Shown in pieces: positions 14,744 to 19,389 of a DNA stretch of 19,389 bases; within the stretch, counting starts at the first letter, position 1, and every line of letters starts with the position of its first letter. Position numbers and translations under genes: made by a program. Source of the DNA: JAZDOK01 sp043798715 (GTDB lineage Bacteria; Vulcanimicrobiota; JAZDOK01); the NCBI GenBank assembly GCA_043798715.1, contig JAZDOK010000014.1:1-19389 (forward strand), given 5' to 3'. The notes below the pieces were generated by a model. It worked only from the letters and a program-made list of their open reading frames with translations, did not search any database and was not told the DNA's origin.

Positions 14744-14929
14744 GGATCTCTATTCTCCCGGGTGTCGAAAGAATCCTCCACTCCCTTAAATTCCAGGGAC
14801 GTGAGGAAAGGGAAATCAGGCAAAACGTTGAAATTTTCCTTTGGAACAGGTTTGACGTTGGATCCACTATACGGCTTGCGCTGCCGGAGAGCTTAGGTGT
14901 TGGCCGGACAAGTAAAAGGAGATGTGAAT

Positions 14930-15409
14930 ATGAGTATGCAGGAGTCCACTGAATGCTGCCCCAGGTTTGAGCCCGCTCCGTGGGACGATAAGACAGTCAC
15001 GTGGGAAGATAAGCGATTTCTGAAGGATCGCGTCCGGAGCTTCTTTCACATTCCCCTGAACTTCGGGGCCGTGATGAAGAGGAGCATGGCAGCCATCAAG
15101 GCCGCCGGTGCCGCTCCTGACGAAATGGCCATCTTGTCAGACGAAAATTCCCCCTGGGGCGCGGATGTGTATATCGCTATCTCGAAGGACATCCCGGGGG
15201 CGAGCACAACCACGTTGTCAGGAACGTTTCTTTCCAAGGTATTTGAAGGCCCATATCAGAACATGCGGAAATGGATTGAGGATATGAAGTCTTACGTGAA
15301 GAGCGAGGGGAAATCGCTTCAGAAGCTGTACTTCTTCTACACCACCTGCCCGAAATGCGCACGAAAATACGGGAAAAATTACGTGGTGTTACTGGCAAAA
15401 ATAAATTAG
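14930..15409 (+). CDS. Conserved protein of unknown function with CCPRF and CPKC motifs
   Basis: 159 residues from ATG 14930, selected because AAAAGGAGAT (14914-14921) is eight bases upstream; the frame opens earlier at 14897 but without a ribosome site. The N-terminus has ECCPRFEPAPWDDK and VRSFFHIPLNFGAVMKR; the middle has IYIAISKD-like strands and LSGTFLSKVFEGPY; the C-terminus has YTTCPKCARKYGKNYVVLLAKI. I recall similar proteins being labelled 'hydrolase' without experimental basis, and the alternating strand pattern could be a GyrI-like fold. Function is unknown. No signal peptide or TM segment. It stands alone between two minus-strand polysaccharide blocks and converges on the dehydratase gene 67 bases away. 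Confidence 0.8.
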   Translation: MSMQESTECCPRFEPAPWDDKTVTWEDKRFLKDRVRSFFHIPLNFGAVMKRSMAAIKAAGAAPDEMAILSDENSPWGADVYIAISKDIPGASTTTLSGTFLSKVFEGPYQNMRKWIEDMKSYVKSEGKSLQKLYFFYTTCPKCARKYGKNYVVLLAKIN

Positions 15410-15476
15410 GTTCTAATAAATCTTTGGTCGGTGGCGCATACGACAGAGGGCCGTATTCGTTATACCCCCTCTACGG

Positions 15477-16433
15477 CTAGACCCGATCTCTCCAGTAGTT
15501 GAGGAGGTCTTCCAGGGTTTTTTCGAAGGGGATGGAGGGCTCCCAGCCGGTTCTGCTTTTGAACTTGGAGAAATCGCCCAGGAGGAGCGGCACGTCCGAG
15601 GGCCTCATCCTCTGCGGGTCCTGCTCGACGGATATCTTAAGCGAAGACATGGAGAGCAGGCGTTCGAGGACGTTCTTGATGGAGTAGGTTTTCCCGGAGC
15701 AGATGTTGTAGACTTCCCCGGGCTCGCCTTTATCCGCGCCAATGAAGTAACCCCGCACGACGTCCCGCACGTCGGTGAAATCCCGCTGGGCCTCCAGGTT
15801 TCCGACTTTCACGACGGGCTCCTGTCGCCCTTTTTCGATGAGGGCCACCTGCCTGGCGAAGTTGGACTCGACGAAGACGTCGCCGCGCCTGGGGCCCGAG
15901 TGATTGAAGGCCCGGGTGCGTATGATGTGCATGTTGTAATTCATGGCGTACTGGTAGCCGAGGGTGTCCTGGATGACCTTGCTGACGGCGTAGGGGCTCA
16001 GGAGGCGCAGGGGGTTGGTCTCGGCGATCGGCGTCTCCTCGGGATGGACCATGCCGTACTCCTCGCTGGAGCAGGCGATCTGAATCTTGGGCTTAAGGCC
16101 CGCCTGGCGCACGGCGTCAAAGAGGTTGACCTGCCCCATCATGTTGTTGGTCATGGTGTCCACCGGGGCGTCCCAGGAGGCGGGGACGAAACTCTGCGCC
16201 GCCAGGTGGAAAATATAGTCGGGCTGTACGGAGTCCATCATCTTCCGGACGGACATGAAATCGGAAAGATCGCATTCGATGAGTTGGAAACGCCGCTTGA
16301 TTTCCTCTATGTTGTCCATGCGGCTCCGCCAGCGGAAAGTCCCGAAAAGAGTCCAGTCGCGATGCTCCCGGAGGATGTATTCCGCCATGTGGCTTCCGAC
16401 AAAACCGGTGATCCCGGTGATTAAAACGCGCAT
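15477..16433 (-). CDS. GDP-mannose 4,6-dehydratase-like extended SDR enzyme
   Basis: 318 residues, NAD(P)-binding Rossmann domain with GITGFVGSH (residues 7-15). The motifs HLAAQSFVPASWDAP, CSSEEYGMV (S122, S123, E124), Y148-x3-K152 in SPYAVSK, and FNHSGPRRGDVFVESNFARQ are characteristic of GDP-mannose 4,6-dehydratases and GDP-4-keto-6-deoxymannose reductases. Length (318) is closer to the reductase (about 300) than to GMD (about 350-370), so the step is not certain. The RWRSRMDNI segment in place of the usual NADP-binding RRSS is unusual. It would make deoxy-GDP-sugar for the glycan operon next door. ATG 16433 has AAGGAG nine bases upstream (plus 16443-16448). Confidence 0.88.
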   Translation of the reverse strand: MRVLITGITGFVGSHMAEYILREHRDWTLFGTFRWRSRMDNIEEIKRRFQLIECDLSDFMSVRKMMDSVQPDYIFHLAAQSFVPASWDAPVDTMTNNMMGQVNLFDAVRQAGLKPKIQIACSSEEYGMVHPEETPIAETNPLRLLSPYAVSKVIQDTLGYQYAMNYNMHIIRTRAFNHSGPRRGDVFVESNFARQVALIEKGRQEPVVKVGNLEAQRDFTDVRDVVRGYFIGADKGEPGEVYNICSGKTYSIKNVLERLLSMSSLKISVEQDPQRMRPSDVPLLLGDFSKFKSRTGWEPSIPFEKTLEDLLNYWRDRV

Positions 16434-16506
16434 CTAAAATTACTCCTTAATGACCTATTCTCCCGCGCGAAAAGATAATCCTCCATCTGTAAGCCGTCAG
16501 CTGTGT

Positions 16507-16701
16507 TCAGGCGAAGGTGGGCATGTCCACGTAACCTGAGCCCATGCAACCCGGGCAGGTCACCTGGCCTTTTCCCCGGCACTCGGGGCATTCGGCGCTG
16601 ATGCCGGGATCTTTTTCATCCGGAATCCGACCGCTTCCTTCGCAGAGTCTACACTTCTGAAGTCCACTTCCCCGGCAGAGGGCGCAGCGCTCCAGGGTCA
16701 T
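16507..16701 (-). CDS. 64-residue DnaJ-type zinc-finger protein
   Basis: Almost the whole protein is a DnaJ-like cysteine-rich domain: CALCRGSG, CRLCEGSG, CPECRGKG and CPGCMGSG, four CxxCxGxG motifs spaced as in the DnaJ/Hsp40 central zinc-binding domain, which binds two zinc ions. There is no J domain and no substrate-binding domain. Similar stand-alone mini zinc-finger proteins occur in many bacteria, with roles such as assisting thiol or redox folding suggested but not settled. ATG 16701 has GGGGAGGAAAA just upstream. It lies 73 bases ahead of the dehydratase gene on the same strand, so they may be co-transcribed. Confidence 0.85.
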   Translation of the reverse strand: MTLERCALCRGSGLQKCRLCEGSGRIPDEKDPGISAECPECRGKGQVTCPGCMGSGYVDMPTFA

Positions 16702-16730
16702 GATATTTTCCTCCCCAATACATCTCAGTA

Positions 16731-16762
16731 CTCATACCAGGTTATATTCGCCAGGCAACCTG
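16731..16762 (-). promoter_or_regulatory. Candidate promoter with overlapping dyad, upstream of the zinc-finger gene
   Basis: On the minus strand TTGCCT (plus 16753-16758) is 16 bases from TATGAG (plus 16731-16736), with the ATG of the zinc-finger gene about 30 bases downstream. The inverted repeat CAGGTT (16738-16743) / AACCTG (16757-16762) covers the spacer and -35 region, so a repressor site is possible. Box matches are only partial. Confidence 0.3.
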
Positions 16763-16810
16763 ATAATGGGTGCCGATTCGCAGGTGACGCAAATTCAAAA
16801 AGCCATCAAC

Positions 16811-16843
16811 CCCGCCAGTGACGGGGAGCCCGTCACTGGCGGG
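16811..16843. repeat. Perfect 15-bp inverted repeat with 3-base loop
   Basis: CCCGCCAGTGACGGG (16811-16825), loop GAG, then CCCGTCACTGGCGGG (16829-16843) is an exact GC-rich hairpin. On the minus strand a TTTTT run lies about nine bases past the stem (plus 16797-16801), so it could end transcription of the small basic gene at 16927-17034, but the gap is too long for a classic terminator. It may also be a mobile palindrome or regulatory RNA hairpin. Confidence 0.75.
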
Positions 16844-16851
16844 ACTGTCAG

Positions 16852-16886
16852 CTTCATCAAAGAGGGATACCCCTCCGGTTACTGAT
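16852..16886. repeat. Second intergenic inverted repeat with inner stem
   Basis: TTCATCA near 16852 pairs with TGATGAA near 16886. Inside lies GAGGG-ATAC-CCCTC, giving a nested stem-loop. Together with the neighbouring perfect hairpin this makes 16.7-16.9 kb unusually structured. Confidence 0.55.
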
Positions 16887-16926
16887 GAACCTTGATGCGG
16901 CCTGGCAGCCGCGTTCAAGAAGACAG

Positions 16927-17034
16927 TTATTTTTTATCTGCCTGATACAGCGATGTCGCCGCAATGGGCTTGGATTTTTTGTCCATTTTGGGTTTCTTTT
17001 TTTCGCGCTTGCTTTTATTGCTGTCCTTTGACAT
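16927..17034 (-). CDS. 35-residue lysine-rich small protein
   Basis: ATG 17034 is preceded by an excellent ribosome site (GAGGAGGAAC, spacing about five). The product starts MSKDSNKSKREKKKPKMDKK and continues SKPIAATSLYQADKK, with about 14 Lys/Arg, no Cys and no hydrophobic helix. It is too short for routine gene callers, but the strong ribosome site and a neat TAA stop at 16927-16929 support it. Such tiny basic proteins are often RNA- or ribosome-associated; that is inference. It lies 49 bases after the YHS-like gene on the same strand, so it could be the tail of the pheT-cvpA operon. Other reading frames here give only low-complexity shadows. Confidence 0.65.
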   Translation of the reverse strand: MSKDSNKSKREKKKPKMDKKSKPIAATSLYQADKK

Positions 17035-17083
17035 CTGTTCCTCCTCAAATAAGTATTTTTGTCCTTCCAGGCAAAAGCATCAA

Positions 17084-17644
17084 TCAGGGAGTCGACTGCG
17101 GCTCCCCCTGCTCGTTCTGGCTGTTTTCGGGAGAACTATTCTCCTCTCCTCCCTGCGGGGAAGGAAGCGGGGCCGGTGTCGTATCCTCCCAGTAGTCATC
17201 CTGTTGTTGCGGCACGGAGGGTTTGATAGTCGTCACCGGACCTGGAGATTCATCGAGAGTTTCACCGGGGTTGATCTTTACTTTTATTTTGATGGGGATG
17301 TACTTAAGCGGGTTTGCATCGAAAGCCTTCTTGCACTCCAGGCAGTCGAAATAAAATGTCCGGCCCAGATAAACGGAGGAGGCCGCCGCGGAATCCGCAT
17401 TGAAAATCCGGCCGCAGACCAGATCCTTATACTCGTTCTGAATGGGAAGCTTGTCTGCCCCGGCAGGGGCATCCGTGGGAAGAGGGGCCAGCGATGCGGC
17501 CGGCTGCGGCACAGGTGTTTTCTCCGCCTTCTTCTCGGCAAAGGGCCCCACATAAAACAGGGCAAAGGCCACCAAGCCTATCAGAATTGAACAGGCACCC
17601 ATCACAACGAACCAGAGCCCGGACGGGGTAGATTCCTTTTTCAT
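17084..17644 (-). CDS. Membrane-anchored YHS-domain-like protein
   Basis: 186 residues with one TM helix near the N-terminus (about residues 10-33: GLWFVVMGACSILIGLVAFALFYV), then a Pro/Ala/Lys-rich linker. A YHS-like metal-binding motif follows: DLVCGRIFNAD, YLGRTFYFDCLECKKAFDANPLKYI. In standard YHS domains the pattern is DPVCGM...YFCSxxCxxxF; here Met is Arg and the first CxxC position reads C-L-E-C, so metal binding may differ. The C-terminal third is low-complexity with many Pro, Gln, Glu and Ser. It is probably periplasm-facing or membrane-tethered. ATG 17644 has GAGGTG about eight bases upstream, and the gene starts four bases after the upstream helical-protein stop. Function unknown. 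Confidence 0.75.
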   Translation of the reverse strand: MKKESTPSGLWFVVMGACSILIGLVAFALFYVGPFAEKKAEKTPVPQPAASLAPLPTDAPAGADKLPIQNEYKDLVCGRIFNADSAAASSVYLGRTFYFDCLECKKAFDANPLKYIPIKIKVKINPGETLDESPGPVTTIKPSVPQQQDDYWEDTTPAPLPSPQGGEENSSPENSQNEQGEPQSTP

Positions 17645-17648
17645 ACTT

Positions 17649-18569
17649 TCACCTCTTCATGAAGTTATCTTCCATGAAAGAAATGCAGCTCCTGGTAAAA
17701 TCGAGGGACTTCTGCGAAATGAGAGAAGCTTTCGACTCCAAGGCCTTCAAGTTCTCCAGGTCGGGACTCTCAAGAACCCCGTTCATGTCCTGCATCATTG
17801 AGACAAAGTTACCAAGGTACTCGACATAGCGCCGGTGGAGACCGGCAACTTCAGGGGCCGGCTTCAGCGCTTCGGCTTTTTCCTGAAGATTTCGGCTCTG
17901 AGACAGGATGTTCTGCCCCGCCAGGCGCAGAGCCTCAGAGGTCTGAAAACCGTCCATCACCCGGAAGAGAAGTTCTTCAGAGGCGCTGTAAATTTTCATC
18001 TCCGTAAGGAGGAGGGAGGACAGCGGCGTGTTCCAGCGGTAGTAATCCCGCACCCACGGCTTCTCCCCGGAAAAATCCCACTTTTTCTGCGTGTCGAGGG
18101 AAGCCTCGGCCATGCGCTTCTGTATCCTGAAAAGATCAAGCGAAAACTCTCTTAAAAAAAGCAACAGGGCCCGTAAATCCTCAACGGAATCAAGGTGGGT
18201 GTTTTTGACCTTCTCCTCTATCTGAGAGGCCAGGGCATCCATCTCGCCGGAAGTTCGAAGGAGTGTTCCGAGGAGAGGAGAAAGCTCCGGACTCACCTTG
18301 AGATCCCTTAGTTCCTTGCCGGCCTTCTTGATTTTCTCCCGGTAAGCTTTGGTCTCAGAGGCGGCCTGGGCGTCCGAAAACTCCTTCTCCACCCACCGCT
18401 GAAGGGAATTGACCGACTCTTCGAGGGAGGTCAACTGAAGCAGGATGTTCTTGGAGGTCACCAGATCGAAAAGCGGATACCTTGTGATCTCTGCTGCTTC
18501 CGCGCTGAAAGATGGCCGGAACAAAAGGCCCAGCAGAATAAGACAGGCAAACAGACGGCAGTCCCTCAT
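17649..18569 (-). CDS. Exported alpha-helical protein of unknown function
   Basis: 306 residues with an N-terminal signal peptide (CRLFACLILLGLLFRPSFSAEA, likely cleaved after A-E-A). The mature part is almost all amphipathic helix with heptad-like Leu/Ile patterning over several stretches (about residues 35-150 and 200-300), suggesting coiled coils. There is no cysteine in the middle, no catalytic motif and no known domain that I can see. It starts in an ATGA overlap (18569-18566) with cvpA, and its stop lies four bases before the next gene, so it is translationally coupled to both. A periplasmic or envelope structural role is inference. Confidence 0.75.
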   Translation of the reverse strand: MRDCRLFACLILLGLLFRPSFSAEAAEITRYPLFDLVTSKNILLQLTSLEESVNSLQRWVEKEFSDAQAASETKAYREKIKKAGKELRDLKVSPELSPLLGTLLRTSGEMDALASQIEEKVKNTHLDSVEDLRALLLFLREFSLDLFRIQKRMAEASLDTQKKWDFSGEKPWVRDYYRWNTPLSSLLLTEMKIYSASEELLFRVMDGFQTSEALRLAGQNILSQSRNLQEKAEALKPAPEVAGLHRRYVEYLGNFVSMMQDMNGVLESPDLENLKALESKASLISQKSLDFTRSCISFMEDNFMKR

Positions 18570-19123
18570 TTGGAGTCCCCTTTCCCTGGTTTTTCCTCGG
18601 TTTTTTTGATGACGGCGACGATTTTTTTAGAGAATCCCTTCGGAGTGGTAACCTCGACGATCGACTCGAAAGTAGAATTTAAACCGCGCACAATCCCGGC
18701 CACGGGAGCACGATAGAGCGCATGATGGTAGTCGTTTCCAAAAGGAAAGAGGGACATGATCATGAGCAGGATCCAGCAGGTGACCCATGATTTTAAAAAC
18801 GCCAGGAATCCCCCGCCGGTTGAATTCAGGTCCTTGAGGACGACGTTCAGCTTGGCTGCCTTATCCAGGACGCACCCGAGCGTGAAGATGAGCGCGCCAA
18901 TCGGGAGGAAAAGGAGGAAAAAAGCCACGAAATCCGCCATGTTCCCCGGCCAGTGGAGCAGGGAGCGGAAAAGTCTCCCCAGGTACGGAGTCAGATTGAA
19001 GGCGATGGTCGTTCCGACGAAAAGAATGAGGAGGTCGAAGGCCTCCCCGATAAGTCCCCTCTTCACCCCCCCGTAAGTAAGGAGGGCGATTGTGGCCACC
19101 AGCATTATGTCAACCCATGTCAT
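18566..19123 (-). CDS. cvpA: CvpA family membrane protein
   Basis: 185 residues with four TM helices: WVDIMLVATIALLTYGGVKRGLIGE at the N-terminus is the CvpA signature, followed by AFDLLILFVGTTIAF, FVAFFLLFLPIGALIF and SWVTCWILLMIMSLF. The C-terminal 60 residues are soluble and basic. In Enterobacteria CvpA is linked to colicin V secretion, and in general to envelope stress, bile tolerance and biofilm, though mechanism is unclear. The ATG at 19123 overlaps the pheT stop as ATGA, and its own stop overlaps the next gene in the same way. Finding cvpA next to pheT is less usual than near purF. Confidence 0.88.
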   Translation of the reverse strand: MTWVDIMLVATIALLTYGGVKRGLIGEAFDLLILFVGTTIAFNLTPYLGRLFRSLLHWPGNMADFVAFFLLFLPIGALIFTLGCVLDKAAKLNVVLKDLNSTGGGFLAFLKSWVTCWILLMIMSLFPFGNDYHHALYRAPVAGIVRGLNSTFESIVEVTTPKGFSKKIVAVIKKTEEKPGKGDSK

Positions 19124-19389
19124 ACGCAGCTCCCCTGCTCTCTCAGTCTGGCGCCATAGGCCGCCAGAAGAGCCTCTAATATTTTTTCCAGAACCCCTGA
19201 GATTTCTTCCTCCTCAAGAGTGTGGTCCCCGGCCTGGAAGGTCAAGGTATAGGCAAGGCTCTTACTCCCGGATGGAATCTGCTCGCCCCGGTAAACGTCA
19301 AAGCAGCGAATATCAGCCAGGAGATCCCCCCCCACCTTCTGGGCCGTCCGCTCAATATCCCCTGAAAGGACTTCCTCCGGGACCACCAG
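19120..19389 (-). CDS. pheT: Phenylalanyl-tRNA synthetase beta subunit, C-terminal fragment
   Basis: The frame is open to the right edge, so the gene continues outside. The visible 90 or so residues are the FDX-ACB domain that ends PheT: the conserved D-I-R-x-F-D-V-Y-x-G, the basic PSGSKSLAYTLTFQ and the DHTLEEEEISGVLEKILEAL helix. This domain positions the tRNA in the PheST heterotetramer, which charges tRNA-Phe in the cytoplasm. The stop TGA is shared in an ATGA overlap with cvpA (19123-19120). Confidence 0.93.
   Translation of the reverse strand: MVVPEEVLSGDIERTAQKVGGDLLADIRCFDVYRGEQIPSGSKSLAYTLTFQAGDHTLEEEEISGVLEKILEALLAAYGARLREQGSCV

Noticed and set aside
14744..14929. Divergent intergenic region upstream of the WecG-like gene and the lone plus-strand gene
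   Set aside because: TTGACG (14852-14857) and TATACG (14868-14873) are only 10 bases apart, so no promoter could be supported; no other structure was convincing.
15445..15477. Interleaved inverted repeats (AGAGGG/CCCTCT and GCCGTA/TACGGC) between converging genes
   Set aside because: The two 6-bp stems have an A-B-A'-B' order with no connecting bases, so a pseudoknot is sterically unlikely, and neither stem is followed by a T run; a terminator call would be weak.
16421..16486. 21-residue minus-strand frame MEDYLFAREN overlapping the dehydratase start
   Set aside because: No ribosome site is evident and it overlaps the start of the SDR gene in another frame; too short to support.
16700..16885. 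61-residue plus-strand frame ending in GTVSFIKEGYPSGY
   Set aside because: Part of it looks protein-like, but it has no ribosome site, spans the perfect hairpin and overlaps the start of the zinc-finger gene in antisense; I could not support it.
1..19389. CRISPR arrays, tRNA or rRNA genes, transposases, integrases, toxin-antitoxin pairs
   Set aside because: I looked through both strands and saw no regularly spaced repeats, tRNA cloverleaf, transposase or integrase motifs; the many small ORFs opposite real genes are shadows.

Overview
This is a 19.4 kb chromosomal segment from a diderm (Gram-negative-type) bacterium. It carries a heptose-7-phosphate kinase, a predicted outer-membrane beta-barrel, a lipobox-like remnant and many Sec signal peptides. 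A B12-type radical SAM protein and a PTS IIC homologue hint at an anaerobic or fermentative lifestyle. I cannot name the lineage; Desulfobacterota or an uncultured candidate phylum would fit. I see no rRNA, tRNA, CRISPR array, transposase or phage gene.

Layout. (1) 1-3160, visibly more AT-rich than the rest: an exported tetratricopeptide/Ig-like protein that enters from the left edge, a 450-base stretch of decayed exported-protein fragments, and a secreted eight-TPR protein that probably lost its C-terminus. (2) 3205-4647 on the minus strand: a B12-binding-type radical SAM protein. (3) 4790-8266 on the plus strand: a clear sigma-70-type promoter, a NifS/IscS cysteine desulfurase, a five-cysteine small protein, a heptokinase (HldA/RfaE1 type) and an outer-membrane protein. 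(4) 8287-14743 on the minus strand: a tightly packed surface-polysaccharide operon read as WecG/TagA glycosyltransferase, nucleotidyltransferase, ComF, second nucleotidyltransferase, orphan PTS EIIC-like membrane protein, multi-TM glycosyltransferase-like protein. The first three junctions are 4-base GTGA or ATGA overlaps. (5) 14930-15409 on the plus strand: a lone conserved protein. (6) 15477-19389 on the minus strand: pheT 3' end, cvpA, an exported helical protein and a membrane-anchored YHS-like protein, then a 35-residue basic protein, a hairpin-rich intergenic stretch, a 64-residue DnaJ-type zinc-finger protein and a GDP-mannose 4,6-dehydratase-like SDR enzyme.

How the genes fit together: the two mannose-1-phosphate guanylyltransferase-like proteins, the GDP-mannose dehydratase-like enzyme, the WecG-type transferase, the heptokinase and the multi-TM protein point to cell-surface glycan synthesis (LPS, capsule or exopolysaccharide). 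The cysteine desulfurase with its small Cys-rich partner looks like sulfur mobilisation or Fe-S assembly. The pheT-cvpA group is a mixed housekeeping and envelope operon.

I found no obvious complete new defence or mobile system. The stretches most worth a second look are the orphan EIIC inside the glycan operon, the desulfurase/Cys-rich pair, the 16.5-17.05 kb interval with two tiny proteins and a perfect 15-bp inverted repeat, and the decaying exported-protein cluster at 1.2-1.7 kb.
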